From the NCBI GenBank assembly GCA_012038135.1, contig JAAVJQ010000014.1, positions 1-64,000 of the forward strand: a DNA stretch of 64,000 nucleotides. The letters are read 5' to 3'. Positions 44,463 to 53,586 of the stretch are shown here, one piece after another; position 1 is the first letter of the stretch; every line of letters starts with the position of its first letter. The notes under the pieces were generated by a model. It did not search any database. It saw only the letters and a program-made list of their open reading frames with translations, and had not been told where the DNA came from. The stretch is from Salinimicrobium nanhaiense (GTDB lineage Bacteria > Bacteroidota > Bacteroidia > Flavobacteriales > Flavobacteriaceae). Both the position numbers and the translations under genes were made by a program.

Positions 44463-45843
44463 ACAACGCACCATAAGTAAAGAGGTTTCTTTACAGGGAG
44501 TTGGACTTCACACAGGAAATGAAGTCACTCTTACATTTAAACCGGCTCCTAATAATACCGGTTATTGCTTTGTAAGAACAGATCTTGAGGGAAGTCCTAT
44601 GGTGGAGGCCGATGTGAATTATGTGGTCAACACTCAGCGAGGTACCAACCTTGAAAAAGATGGAGTGACTATCCAGACTTCAGAACATGTGCTTGCAGCC
44701 TGTGTTGGTTTGGATATCGATAATATTACTATTGAGCTTAATGCTGCCGAACCTCCTATCATGGATGGATCTTCAAAATTCTTTGTTGAAGCTCTTGAAG
44801 AAGCCGGAATTGAAGAACAGGAGTGCGAGAGAGAAGAGTTCGTTGTGACCGATGTTATTCGCTATGTAGATGATAAAACCGGAAGCGAAATCCTGGTAAT
44901 GCCTGCAGATGAGTACCAGGTGACCACCATGGTCGATTTTGGCACCAAAGTTTTAGGTACTCAGAACGCTTCTATTCAAAAAATGTCTGAATTCAAAACG
45001 GAGATTGCCGATGCCCGTACCTTCAGTTTTTTACATGAGCTGGAGACGCTTTTAGAGCATGGATTGATCAAAGGTGGAGATCTTAATAATGCCATAGTTT
45101 ACGTAGATAAGGAGTTAAGCCCGGAGACTATGGACAAGCTGCGCGTAGCATTCAAAAAAGATAATATAGCTGTAAAGCCTAACGGAATTTTAGACAACCT
45201 TACCTTACATTATCCTAATGAGGCGGCAAGGCATAAACTTCTTGATGTAATTGGTGATCTTGCCCTTGTAGGAACACGCATTCGCGGAAAAGTAATTGCC
45301 AATAAACCGGGGCACCTTGTGAATACTCAATTCGCAAAGAAATTATCGAAGATCATTAAAGCTGAAAAGCGAAACAATATTCCAAGATACGATCTTGACC
45401 AGGAACCATTAATGGACGTGAATGAGATCATGAATATTCTGCCTCACCGTCCGCCGTTCGTTTTGGTTGATAAGATCATTGAACTTACGAGCAGTACTGT
45501 CGTGGGTGTCAAAAATGTGACTATGAACGAGCCTTTTTTCGTGGGACATTTTCCGGGAAAACCTGTAATGCCGGGAGTACTTCAGGTAGAGGCGATGGCG
45601 CAAACAGGAGGTATATTAGCACTTAAATCTGTTCCCGATCCCGAGAATTATCTCACTTTCTTTATGAAGATCGACAACGTGAAATTTAAGCGACAGGTAG
45701 TACCGGGAGATACATTAATATTTAAATTGGAATTGCTGGCACCTATTAGAAGAGGGATTTGCCAGATGCAGGGTTATGCCTATGCCAATGGTAAACTTGT
45801 TACCGAAGCCATCTTAATGGCACAAATAGTAAAACAAAAATAA
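44455..45843 (+). CDS. lpxC-fabZ: fused LpxC deacetylase / FabZ 3-hydroxyacyl-ACP dehydratase
   Basis: The 462-aa protein joins two enzymes. Residues 1-305 are LpxC: the zinc ligands are in TSEHVLAACVG (His near 79) and HKLLDVIGDLALVG (His near 239, Asp near 243). Residues about 315-462 are FabZ: NILPHRPPFVLVDKI and the active-site FVGHFPGKPVMPGVLQVEAM with catalytic His and Glu. The fusion is typical of Bacteroidota and joins the committed lipid A step to fatty acid elongation. It overlaps lpxD and is five bases from lpxA. Confidence 0.95.
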   Translation: MAKQRTISKEVSLQGVGLHTGNEVTLTFKPAPNNTGYCFVRTDLEGSPMVEADVNYVVNTQRGTNLEKDGVTIQTSEHVLAACVGLDIDNITIELNAAEPPIMDGSSKFFVEALEEAGIEEQECEREEFVVTDVIRYVDDKTGSEILVMPADEYQVTTMVDFGTKVLGTQNASIQKMSEFKTEIADARTFSFLHELETLLEHGLIKGGDLNNAIVYVDKELSPETMDKLRVAFKKDNIAVKPNGILDNLTLHYPNEAARHKLLDVIGDLALVGTRIRGKVIANKPGHLVNTQFAKKLSKIIKAEKRNNIPRYDLDQEPLMDVNEIMNILPHRPPFVLVDKIIELTSSTVVGVKNVTMNEPFFVGHFPGKPVMPGVLQVEAMAQTGGILALKSVPDPENYLTFFMKIDNVKFKRQVVPGDTLIFKLELLAPIRRGICQMQGYAYANGKLVTEAILMAQIVKQK

Positions 45844-45848
45844 AAATT

Positions 45849-46634
45849 ATGAATCAACCCTTAGCATACGTACATCCCGGAGCCAAGATCGCGAAAAACG
45901 TAGTTATTGAGCCTTTTACCACAATACATAATAATGTGGTAATAGGAGAAGGTACCTGGATAGGATCGAATGTTACCATAATGGAAGGGGCGAGGATCGG
46001 AAAGAATTGCAATATTTTTCCCGGTGCCGTTATTTCTGCAGTACCACAGGATAAAAAATTTAATGACGAAGACACCTTAACAGAAATAGGTGATAATACG
46101 ACTATTAGAGAATGCGTTACCATTAATCGCGGAACTACAGACAGGATGAAGACCAAGATTGGTAAGAACTGCTGGATCATGGCCTATTGCCATATCGCTC
46201 ACGATTGTATAGTGGGAGATAATTGTATATTCTCGAATAACAGTACCTTGGCGGGGCATATCAATGTAGGGGATTATGTAGTTTTAGCCGGAATGGCAGC
46301 CATACAACAATTTTGCAGCATTGGAAGCCATGCATTTGTCACCGGCGGATCTTTGGTGCGTAAAGATGTTCCTCCTTTTGTAAAAGCAGGAAGGGAACCG
46401 CTTTCTTACGTTGGAGTAAATTCCATCGGCTTAAGAAGAAGAGGTTTTTCTACGGAAAAGATCCGTGAAATTCAGGATATTTACAGGATCCTTTATCAAA
46501 AGAATTACAACAACAGTCAGGCAGTGGCGATCATTGAAGCCGAAATGGAGGCGACTTCAGAAAGAGATGATATTTTAGAATTTATCAAGAATTCCCAACG
46601 TGGAATTATGAAAGGATATATGAGTTCAAATTAA
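45849..46634 (+). CDS. lpxA: UDP-N-acetylglucosamine acyltransferase LpxA
   Basis: The 261-aa left-handed beta-helix protein has hexapeptide repeats to about residue 190 and a C-terminal helical domain (GLRRRGFSTEKIREIQDIYRILY split as GLRRRGFSTEKIREIQ and DIYRILY). NRGTTDRMKTKIG and MAYCHIAHDCIVG, with the catalytic His, are characteristic. It adds the first acyl chain to UDP-GlcNAc. It follows lpxC-fabZ and precedes efp by 13 bases. Confidence 0.94.
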   Translation: MNQPLAYVHPGAKIAKNVVIEPFTTIHNNVVIGEGTWIGSNVTIMEGARIGKNCNIFPGAVISAVPQDKKFNDEDTLTEIGDNTTIRECVTINRGTTDRMKTKIGKNCWIMAYCHIAHDCIVGDNCIFSNNSTLAGHINVGDYVVLAGMAAIQQFCSIGSHAFVTGGSLVRKDVPPFVKAGREPLSYVGVNSIGLRRRGFSTEKIREIQDIYRILYQKNYNNSQAVAIIEAEMEATSERDDILEFIKNSQRGIMKGYMSSN

Positions 46635-46647
46635 CCAATTGAGATAA

Positions 46648-47214
46648 ATGGCAAGTACAAGTGATATTAGAAATGGATTGTGCATAAGATACAACCATGA
46701 CATTTTTAAAGTAATTGAATTTTTGCACGTAAAACCTGGGAAAGGCCCTGCTTTTGTGCGTACAAAGCTTAAAAGTGTCACTACCGGAAAAGTAATTGAT
46801 AATACCTTTTCTGCGGGTCATAAGATCGAAGATGTTCGTGTGGAAACACATAAATTCCAGTTCCTTTATAACGACGGGGAATTTTACCACTTTATGAATA
46901 CCGAAGATTATACGCAGATCCGTCTTACCGAAAATGCACTTGATGCCCCGGGATTGCTTAAAGAAGGAGAGGTTGTTACTATCCTTATAAATACAGAGGA
47001 TCAAATGCCGCTTTCTGTTGAAATGCCTGCAAGTGTAGTTCTTGAGGTAACACATACAGAACCCGGAGTAAAAGGCAACACAGCTACTAACGCTACAAAA
47101 CCTGCAACAGTAGAAACCGGAGCCGAAGTAAATGTGCCGCTTTTCATCAATGAAGGTGATAAGATCAGGATCGAAACCGAAAAAGGAACCTATAAAGAGA
47201 GAATAAAGGAATAG
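46648..47214 (+). CDS. efp: elongation factor P
   Basis: The 188-aa three-domain protein relieves ribosome stalling at polyproline. The loop that reaches the peptidyl site reads HVKPGKGPAFVRTK with the expected Lys at about residue 34. The C-terminal NVPLFINEGDKIRIETEKG is standard. The TAG stop is the first triplet of the microrepeat TAGTGATCAGTGGTCAGTG. Confidence 0.94.
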   Translation: MASTSDIRNGLCIRYNHDIFKVIEFLHVKPGKGPAFVRTKLKSVTTGKVIDNTFSAGHKIEDVRVETHKFQFLYNDGEFYHFMNTEDYTQIRLTENALDAPGLLKEGEVVTILINTEDQMPLSVEMPASVVLEVTHTEPGVKGNTATNATKPATVETGAEVNVPLFINEGDKIRIETEKGTYKERIKE

Positions 47215-47288
47215 TGATCAGTGGTCAGTGATCAGTGGTCAGAAATTAGAAATCTCATATCTCACGTCTCATATCTCATATCTAATAC
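47212..47288. repeat. two microrepeat dialects between efp and the second lpxD
   Basis: TAGTGATCAGTGGTCAGTGA repeats through 47241, then ATCTCATATCTCACGTCTCA and ATATCTCATATCTAA run up to the ATG at 47289. The first starts on the efp stop codon and the second ends at the next start codon. Confidence 0.65.
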
Positions 47289-48221
47289 ATGAAGTTCCCG
47301 CAACAACATAGCCTTGAACAGATAGCCACAATAATTTCTTCGGAATTTGTAGGGCCGGCAGATTTTCCGGTTTTGGGAATGAATGAGATCCATGTGGTGA
47401 CGCCGGGGGATATCGTGTTTGTGGATCATCCAAAGTATTACGATAAAGCATTAAATTCAGCTGCGACTGTAATTCTTATCAATAAAGAAGTGGCATGCCC
47501 GGAAGGGAAAGCATTGTTGATATCAGATGATCCATTCAGGGACTTTAATAAGCTCACCAAATATTTCAGGCCGTTCGAAAAGGCATCAGCAACTATTGCG
47601 GCTTCCGCAGAAATTGGGGAAGGAACTGTAGTTCAGCCGGGGGCTTTTATTGGGAATAACGTGAAGATCGGGAAGAATTGTTTGATCCACGCCAATGTTA
47701 GTATCTATGACAATACGGTCATTGGAGATCAGGTGACCATACATTCCGGAACTACCCTGGGAGGAGATGCTTTTTACTATAAAAAACGTCCTGAGGGTTA
47801 TGATAAATTAATTTCCGGAGGCCGGGTTGTGATAAAAGATCATGTGGATATTGGCGCAAATTGCACCATAGACAAAGGCGTGACAGGAGATACCACAATT
47901 GGAAAAGGCACCAAACTGGATAACCTTATCCAGGTAGGGCATGACACGGTGATTGGAGAAAATTGTTTGATCGCTTCCCAGGTTGGTATTGCCGGAGCAG
48001 TGGTGGTAGAAGATGATGTAACCATTTGGGGGCAGGCAGGTTTTCGAAGTGGTATTGTGGTCAAAAGAGGTGGTGTTATAATGGGCCAGGCCGGAATTAC
48101 GAAATCTACAAAAGAAAATACAGTATATTCGGGTAATCCTGCGATGGAGTCGCGGGAGTGGCTTAAAGAATTGGCCCTTTTAAGACGTTTGCCTAAATTA
48201 ATGGAAAAATTAAACGGTTGA
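47289..48221 (+). CDS. LpxD-like UDP-3-O-acylglucosamine N-acyltransferase paralogue
   Basis: The 310-aa protein repeats the LpxD layout: an N-terminal domain (about 1-100, with GDIVFVDHPKYYDKAL) and a beta helix (about 105-285) with VTIHSGTTLGGDAFYYKKRP and IQVGHDTVIGENC. It differs from LpxD at 43434: GGDAFYY replaces GADGFGF, and it is 32 residues shorter. It may acylate a different substrate or be a second LpxD; the C-terminal trimerising helix is short. It lies between efp and an NTF2-like gene. Confidence 0.82.
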   Translation: MKFPQQHSLEQIATIISSEFVGPADFPVLGMNEIHVVTPGDIVFVDHPKYYDKALNSAATVILINKEVACPEGKALLISDDPFRDFNKLTKYFRPFEKASATIAASAEIGEGTVVQPGAFIGNNVKIGKNCLIHANVSIYDNTVIGDQVTIHSGTTLGGDAFYYKKRPEGYDKLISGGRVVIKDHVDIGANCTIDKGVTGDTTIGKGTKLDNLIQVGHDTVIGENCLIASQVGIAGAVVVEDDVTIWGQAGFRSGIVVKRGGVIMGQAGITKSTKENTVYSGNPAMESREWLKELALLRRLPKLMEKLNG

Positions 48222-48222
48222 T

Positions 48223-48630
48223 ATGAGCTTAACACCTAAAGATTGCGTTAGAGAATTTTATTCTTCAGATTTTTATAAGGATCCGGCTTCAGTAGAGGAT
48301 TATTTACATCCCGAAGCGCAACTCTTCTGGAACAGTAGCGCCGGCTTTCATAAACTCAATTATTCAGAAATTGCCAATCTATCAAAGGAGCTGTCAAACT
48401 CCTTTGAAAATCTGAGGGCAGATGTAAGCCATCTTTTAAGCGACGGCAATATGGTCACCATTCGTTTCACCTATTACGTGCGCACAATTGAAAATCCCGA
48501 CGAAGAGCTGCCAATGGCACATTTCATAGCAATTTGGGAATGCAGGGACGGTAAAATGTTCAAGGGCCATCAAATAAGTCAGCAGGCCGATGACAGCCCC
48601 GAAAATCTTGATTCTTTCCTTCCAATTTAA
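48223..48630 (+). CDS. NTF2-like (SnoaL-type) family protein
   Basis: This 135-aa protein has a cone-shaped NTF2-like fold pattern: an N-terminal helix (CVREFYSSDF), YLHPEAQLFWNSSAGF and the sheet VTIRFTYYVRTIENP...FIAIWECRDGKMFKGHQIS. Such proteins are enzymes or binding proteins with varied substrates; none can be assigned. It starts one base after the LpxD-paralogue stop, so it is in the same operon. Confidence 0.8.
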   Translation: MSLTPKDCVREFYSSDFYKDPASVEDYLHPEAQLFWNSSAGFHKLNYSEIANLSKELSNSFENLRADVSHLLSDGNMVTIRFTYYVRTIENPDEELPMAHFIAIWECRDGKMFKGHQISQQADDSPENLDSFLPI

Positions 48631-48665
48631 TTACTTAAAACTTTTAGGTTTCCTGTTTAAAAACC

Positions 48666-48673
48666 TAATTTTG
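48666..48673 (+). promoter_or_regulatory. putative -7 box for sucD
   Basis: TAATTTTG, 25 bases before the ATG at 48699. The -33 element is weak. Confidence 0.45.
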
Positions 48674-48698
48674 CAACAGAAAATTCAAAAAATCAACT

Positions 48699-49571
48699 AT
48701 GAGCGTTTTAGTCAATAAAGATTCAAAAATAATTGTTCAGGGATTCACCGGTAGCGAAGGAACTTTCCACGCAGGACAGATGATCGAATATGGAACGAAT
48801 GTGGTAGGGGGAGTAACTCCGGGAAAAGGAGGACAACAACACCTTGAAAAGCCGGTTTTTAATACTGTATCTGATGCCGTAAAAGAGACCGGAGCCGATG
48901 TTTCAATTATTTTTGTGCCGCCGGCATTTGCAGCCGATGCTATTATGGAAGCTGCAGACGCAGGGATCAAAGTAATAATCACTATTACAGAAGGTATCCC
49001 CGTTGCCGATATGATTAAAGCTGCCGATTATATTAAAGATAAAGATTGTCGTTTGGTAGGACCTAACTGCCCCGGAGTGATCACTCCCGGAGAAGCAAAA
49101 GTTGGTATCATGCCGGGCTTTGTCTTCAAAAAAGGGAATGTAGGGATCGTTTCAAAATCGGGAACCCTTACTTATGAAGCAGCAGATCAGGTTGTAAAGC
49201 AGGGACTGGGAATCACTACTGCCATAGGAATTGGTGGTGATCCAATCATTGGAACTACTACTAAAGAAGCTGTTGAACTGTTGATGAATGATGATGAGAC
49301 CGAATGTATCGTAATGATAGGTGAAATTGGTGGACAGCTGGAAGCCGATGCTGCACGTTGGGTGAAAGAAAACGGAAACCGTAAACCTGTAATAGGATTT
49401 ATCGCCGGTGAAACTGCTCCAAAAGGACGAACTATGGGGCATGCAGGTGCGATCGTAGGAGGTAGTGAAGATACAGCACAGGCCAAAAAAGCTATTTTAA
49501 AGGAGAATGGAATTCACGTTGTGGATTCTCCTGCAGAAATAGGTAAGAAAGTAAAAGAAGTTATGGGATAA
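48699..49571 (+). CDS. sucD: succinate--CoA ligase subunit alpha
   Basis: The 290-aa protein has the CoA-binding [32 protein letters not shown] and the active-site His in [11 protein letters not shown] (near residue 247). The alpha subunit carries the phosphohistidine and CoA site for the succinyl-CoA to succinate step of the TCA cycle. The beta subunit gene sucC is not in the window; unlinked sucC and sucD are usual in flavobacteria as I recall. Confidence 0.95.
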   Translation: MSVLVNKDSKIIVQGFTGSEGTFHAGQMIEYGTNVVGGVTPGKGGQQHLEKPVFNTVSDAVKETGADVSIIFVPPAFAADAIMEAADAGIKVIITITEGIPVADMIKAADYIKDKDCRLVGPNCPGVITPGEAKVGIMPGFVFKKGNVGIVSKSGTLTYEAADQVVKQGLGITTAIGIGGDPIIGTTTKEAVELLMNDDETECIVMIGEIGGQLEADAARWVKENGNRKPVIGFIAGETAPKGRTMGHAGAIVGGSEDTAQAKKAILKENGIHVVDSPAEIGKKVKEVMG

Positions 49572-49593
49572 GCAATCCCGGCTTATAATATTG

Positions 49594-49636
49594 AACCTCC
49601 GTGATCGTCAAAAATGGCAATTCCGGAGGTTTTTTA
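49594..49636 (+). terminator. terminator of sucD
   Basis: AACCTCCG (49594-49601) pairs with CGGAGGTT (49624-49631) and is followed by a run of T. Confidence 0.75.
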
Positions 49637-49704
49637 CTTGAAGCCACTTGTTTTATTATATTTGAAAGAATATTAACCCACACCAGGAAAACAGATATTT
49701 AATC

Positions 49705-50451
49705 ATGAAATTATTAGAAGGAAAAAATGCTATCATTACCGGTGCCAGTAGAGGGATTGGGAAAGGCATAGCCGAGGTTTTTGCAAAACATGGAGCCAAT
49801 GTAGCTTTTACCTATAGCTCTTCTGTAGAAGCAGCCAATGAGCTTGAGAAAGAACTTCAGGGACTAGGCGTGAAGGCCAAAGGATATAAATCTAATGCAG
49901 CCGACTTTAAAGAAGCTGAAGAACTTGCCAAAAATGTTTTGGAAGACTTCGGAAGTATAGATGTGTTGGTGAACAACGCCGGGGTCACAAAAGACAATTT
50001 GCTTATGAGAATGAGCGAAGAAGATTTCGACAAAGTGATCGAGGTGAACCTAAAGTCTGTCTTCAATATGACCAAAGCTGTACAACGTACTATGCTGAAG
50101 CAGCGCAAGGGAAGCATCATCAACATGAGTAGTGTGGTTGGGGTCAAAGGAAATGCAGGCCAGGCTAATTACGCTGCTTCCAAAGCAGGAATGATCGGCT
50201 TCTCGAAATCCATGGCTCTGGAGCTTGGTTCAAGAAACATCCGTACCAATGTAATCGCTCCCGGTTTTATTGAAACTGAAATGACCGGAAAGCTGGATGA
50301 GAAAGTTGTTGAAGGATGGAGAGACGCCATTCCTTTAAAACGTGGTGGTACACCCGAAGATATTGCCAACACCTGCGTGTTCCTGGCAAGTGACCTGAGT
50401 GCATACATCACCGGACAGGTGATCAACGTTGACGGCGGAATGCTCACATAA
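49705..50451 (+). CDS. fabG: 3-oxoacyl-[acyl-carrier-protein] reductase FabG
   Basis: The 248-aa short-chain dehydrogenase has the NADP-binding ITGASRGIGKGIA, NNAGVTKDNL, catalytic Ser in NMSSVVGVKG and Tyr/Lys in NYAASKAGMIG, and ends VINVDGGM like FabG. It reduces 3-oxoacyl-ACP in fatty acid elongation. It has its own terminator. Confidence 0.94.
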   Translation: MKLLEGKNAIITGASRGIGKGIAEVFAKHGANVAFTYSSSVEAANELEKELQGLGVKAKGYKSNAADFKEAEELAKNVLEDFGSIDVLVNNAGVTKDNLLMRMSEEDFDKVIEVNLKSVFNMTKAVQRTMLKQRKGSIINMSSVVGVKGNAGQANYAASKAGMIGFSKSMALELGSRNIRTNVIAPGFIETEMTGKLDEKVVEGWRDAIPLKRGGTPEDIANTCVFLASDLSAYITGQVINVDGGMLT

Positions 50452-50457
50452 ATTATT

Positions 50458-50492
50458 CAAACCCGCTTCTGTTCCAGGAGCGGGTTTCTTTA
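50458..50492 (+). terminator. terminator of fabG
   Basis: AAACCCGCT (50459-50467) pairs with AGCGGGTTT (50479-50487) followed by a T-rich stretch. The next ATG is only 15 bases on, so some readthrough is possible. Confidence 0.75.
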
Positions 50493-50507
50493 TAAATTCA
50501 TATCTGA

Positions 50508-52538
50508 ATGCCGGCAACTACAGTGATTCTTCTTATTGGAGCCTTTCTTCTTTCGGTAGCGCTTGCCGCATTTCAGTATTTCTTTAGGGCAAAAGGAAGA
50601 AGGTCTCAAAATGCCATTTTTGCCACCTTACGTTTTATTGCTCTGTTCTCTTTGTTGCTGCTTCTCATTAATCCAAAGATCACCAATACAGAATACACGA
50701 TCGAAAAACCAAACCTGGTGCTGGCTGTGGATAATTCCTCCTCTATAGCCAATTTTGAAGCTGAAGATGAAGTTCGGGACATTGTAAACAATTTAGCTGA
50801 AGATCCCGATCTCCGTGAAAAATTTGAAGTTCAAACCTTCACTTTTGGAAGGGAAGTAAAGCAGAATGGAGAACTAAATTTTGAGGAATCCCAGTCTGAC
50901 CTGCCGTCTGTCTTTAAAGACCTTTCTACTGTTTTTGAAGGTCAAACTGCACCGATTATCCTCATTACAGACGGAAATCAAACCGTAGGGGAAGAGTTTA
51001 CTTATGCGGCACAACGCTTCCGGCAGCCTGTAATTCCTGTGGTAGTGGGAGACACTGCAAAATACCAGGACCTTAATATTTCCCGGGTCAATGTCAATAA
51101 ATATGCATTCCTGAATAATCGTTTTCCGGTGGAGGTGATGGTGAATTACTCCGGAAATTCTTCCGCAGAAAGTACACTGCAGATCTTCTCAGGTAATACA
51201 GTGGTCTATTCCAAAGCACTAAAATTCTCTCCCGAAGAGAATTCAGAAGTCGTTCAGGCAGAACTTCCGGCCAATTCTGTCGGGCCACGAACATATAGGG
51301 TTGAGTTGCAGCACCTGGAGAATGAAAAAAATACGGTGAACAACAGCCGGGAATTTGCGGTGGAAGTGATCGATGAAAGAACAAAAGTATTGATTGCCTA
51401 TTCTTTTCTTCATCCCGATGTTGGAGCTTTAAAAAAAGCCATCGAAAGCAATGAGCAGCGGGAGGTGGAAATTAAATTGATTTCTGAAGTTTCAGATCTC
51501 ATGGATTACCAGCTCGTCATCCTCTACCAGCCCGACAGCCGATTCAAAAATGTCTTTTCTGACCTCACTTCTCAAAACAAAAATTATTTGCTGGTCGCGG
51601 GCCCCCGAACGGATTGGAATTTCCTGAACAACGCCCAGGAGATCTTTACCCAGGAGATCACCAACCAGCCTGAAGAATTTTTTCCTGCCTGGAATGAGAA
51701 TTTTAAGGCTTTTCAAACAGAGGATATTGGGTATTCAGGATTTCCCCCGCTGGAGGGAAACTTTGGTAATATTGAGTTTTCAGAAGGCATTGATATACTC
51801 CTTTACAGGCAGATCCAGGGAGTGGATACAAATGATCCTTTACTTGCCATTGCTGAAGCAGGGGGCTCTAAAAAGGCATTTTTAATGGGTGCAAATTTGT
51901 GGCGCTGGAGGAGTGCGGTTTTTCAGGAAAATAATTCCTTTGAAAATTTTGACCGGCTTATTGGAAATCTTGTGCAGTTCCTGGCGGCGGGAAGAAGGCA
52001 GGAACGCCTGGTGATCCATTACGAACCTTTGTATAACAGCAGCGAAGAGGTGATCCTCCAGGCAGATTATTTTGACAGGAATTACAATTTTGATCCCAGG
52101 GCTTCCCTTGAACTCATTTTAAGCAAGGAAGCTACAGAAGAACAACGAAAGATCCCTTTCCTGCTCAGGGAGAATTCTTATGAAGTTGATCTTAGCAGCC
52201 TTGAAGCAGGAACCTACAACTTCACTGTAAATGTTATAGGAGAAGGAGCTTCCCGCTCCGGGAATTTCAGGATCATGGATTTTGATGTAGAACAACAATT
52301 TGCCGGTGCTAATTTTGAAGCTCTTAATCAGGTAGCTGAAGACAAGGGTCAAAAAGTATATTTCCTAACCGATTTTGAAGCCATAAAAGATCAGCTTTTA
52401 TCAGATAATTCTTACGCCACAGTCCAGAAAAGCCAGCAAAAGGACGTACCTTTGATCGACTGGAAATATTTGCTGGGAATCATCATTTTAGCCCTGAGTG
52501 CAGAATGGTTTTTGAGGAAGTACTACGGTTTTATTTAA
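50508..52538 (+). CDS. membrane protein with a VWA-like domain
   Basis: The 676-aa protein has two N-terminal membrane helices (about residues 4-22 and 38-56), then a von Willebrand A-like domain with the MIDAS-type LAVDNSSSIANF (D-x-S-x-S, near residue 75) and PIILITDGNQTVG. The long periplasmic middle has beta-rich segments, and a final helix (YLLGIIILALSAEWFL) returns it to the membrane. The family is annotated only as VWA-containing. It is followed by a prohibitin gene 21 bases later. Confidence 0.8.
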   Translation: MPATTVILLIGAFLLSVALAAFQYFFRAKGRRSQNAIFATLRFIALFSLLLLLINPKITNTEYTIEKPNLVLAVDNSSSIANFEAEDEVRDIVNNLAEDPDLREKFEVQTFTFGREVKQNGELNFEESQSDLPSVFKDLSTVFEGQTAPIILITDGNQTVGEEFTYAAQRFRQPVIPVVVGDTAKYQDLNISRVNVNKYAFLNNRFPVEVMVNYSGNSSAESTLQIFSGNTVVYSKALKFSPEENSEVVQAELPANSVGPRTYRVELQHLENEKNTVNNSREFAVEVIDERTKVLIAYSFLHPDVGALKKAIESNEQREVEIKLISEVSDLMDYQLVILYQPDSRFKNVFSDLTSQNKNYLLVAGPRTDWNFLNNAQEIFTQEITNQPEEFFPAWNENFKAFQTEDIGYSGFPPLEGNFGNIEFSEGIDILLYRQIQGVDTNDPLLAIAEAGGSKKAFLMGANLWRWRSAVFQENNSFENFDRLIGNLVQFLAAGRRQERLVIHYEPLYNSSEEVILQADYFDRNYNFDPRASLELILSKEATEEQRKIPFLLRENSYEVDLSSLEAGTYNFTVNVIGEGASRSGNFRIMDFDVEQQFAGANFEALNQVAEDKGQKVYFLTDFEAIKDQLLSDNSYATVQKSQQKDVPLIDWKYLLGIIILALSAEWFLRKYYGFI

Positions 52539-52559
52539 ACATATTTTAATTCATTTACT

Positions 52560-53375
52560 ATGGACAGATTGCCCAAAATTGGCCTGCCAATTCTCTTTGC
52601 AGGAATTATTTTAATTATTCTTATTGCTAAATCTACTGTGACCATCAACTCGGGTGAAGCCGGAGTGCTCTACCAAACTTTTGGAGGCGGTGTGGTGACA
52701 GACAAGCCCCCCTTGAGTGAAGGTTTTCACTTTGTAGCTCCCTGGAATAAAGTGTTCGTTTATGAAGTACGTCAGCAATCGCTTGATGAAAAAATGCAGG
52801 TACTCTCTTCTAATGGTTTGGAGATAAAATTGGATGCCTCCATATGGTTTCAGCCAGATTATGAAAGTCTTGGTTTGCTACACAAAGAAAGAGGTGAGGC
52901 ATATGTACAAAGGGTATTACAACCTGCAGTGCGCTCTGCTGCCCGTGCAGTAGTCGGAAGATATATTCCCGAACAGCTTTACGCCAGTAAAAGAGAAGCT
53001 ATTCAACAGGAAATTTTTGAAGAAACTCAAAAACTGCTTCAAGATCAATATGTTCAAATCAATGAAGTGCTGGTGCGGGATGTCTCCTTACCCGCAACGA
53101 TTAAAGAAGCTATTGAACGAAAGCTACGCCAGGAACAGGAATCTTTGGAGTACGAATTCCGTTTGACAAAAGCAGAGCAGGAGGCCGAGAGACAAAGAAT
53201 TGATGCCGAAGGTAAAGCCCGGGCAAACAGAATACTTGATGCCTCTTTAACTCCTCTGGTATTGCGCGAAAAAGGTATCCAGGCTACCGTGGAACTTGCA
53301 AAATCACCTAATGCAAAAGTAGTTGTTATTGGTTCGGGGGATGATGGTATGCCATTGATCCTCGGAAATAATTAA
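52560..53375 (+). CDS. prohibitin family (SPFH) membrane protein
   Basis: The 271-aa protein has an N-terminal anchor (IGLPILFAGIILIILIA), the SPFH domain (about residues 30-190, with GVLYQTFGGG and RSAARAVVGRYIPEQLY) and a C-terminal coiled coil (QEQESLEYEFRLTKAEQEAE). Prohibitins form ring-like membrane assemblies that affect protease activity and membrane order. It follows the VWA gene and precedes the his leader. Confidence 0.88.
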   Translation: MDRLPKIGLPILFAGIILIILIAKSTVTINSGEAGVLYQTFGGGVVTDKPPLSEGFHFVAPWNKVFVYEVRQQSLDEKMQVLSSNGLEIKLDASIWFQPDYESLGLLHKERGEAYVQRVLQPAVRSAARAVVGRYIPEQLYASKREAIQQEIFEETQKLLQDQYVQINEVLVRDVSLPATIKEAIERKLRQEQESLEYEFRLTKAEQEAERQRIDAEGKARANRILDASLTPLVLREKGIQATVELAKSPNAKVVVIGSGDDGMPLILGNN

Positions 53376-53414
53376 GTTTTTTAAAATTTCTGCTGAAAAA
53401 TTAAAATAAAGATT

Positions 53415-53422
53415 TATTTTTG
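53415..53422 (+). promoter_or_regulatory. putative -7 box for the his operon leader
   Basis: TATTTTTG, ten bases before the leader-peptide ATG at 53432. Confidence 0.55.
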
Positions 53423-53431
53423 CTTCACACA

Positions 53432-53488
53432 ATGAAAGTACAACAACTACATCATCATCATTCTCATTCATTCGCTCTTGCGAGGTGA
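53432..53488 (+). CDS. hisL: histidine operon leader peptide
   Basis: An 18-codon ORF, MKVQQLHHHHSHSFALAR, holds four consecutive His codons (CAT) and a fifth two codons later. It lies directly before a strong terminator hairpin and hisG. A ribosome that stalls on the His codons when charged tRNA-His is scarce would let hisG be transcribed. It is too short for ordinary gene calling but is a clear attenuator peptide by composition and position. Confidence 0.85.
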   Translation: MKVQQLHHHHSHSFALAR

Positions 53489-53549
53489 GATTGATATGTG
53501 TATAACTCATATTTTGAAAACCCGTTTGAGCAGCTCAAGCGGGTTTTTT
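53474..53549 (+). promoter_or_regulatory. his operon transcription attenuator
   Basis: The terminator is AACCCGTTTGAG (53519-53530) with CTCAAGCGGGTT (53534-53545), one G-T pair, loop CAG, then a T run. A competing pairing is possible between CTCTTGCGAGGT (about 53474-53485) and the terminator 5' arm, with two mismatches and a bulge. A small hairpin ATATG/CATAT sits between. The His codons lie just upstream. The antiterminator was drawn by eye and is only plausible. Confidence 0.75.
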
Positions 53550-53586
53550 CATTCCCAATGGTCTGCTCTAACACAAATTAAATAAA

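Noticed and set aside
53415..53549. T-box or riboswitch control of hisG
   Set aside because: There is no T-box specifier or aptamer-like structure; the His-rich leader ORF accounts for the region.
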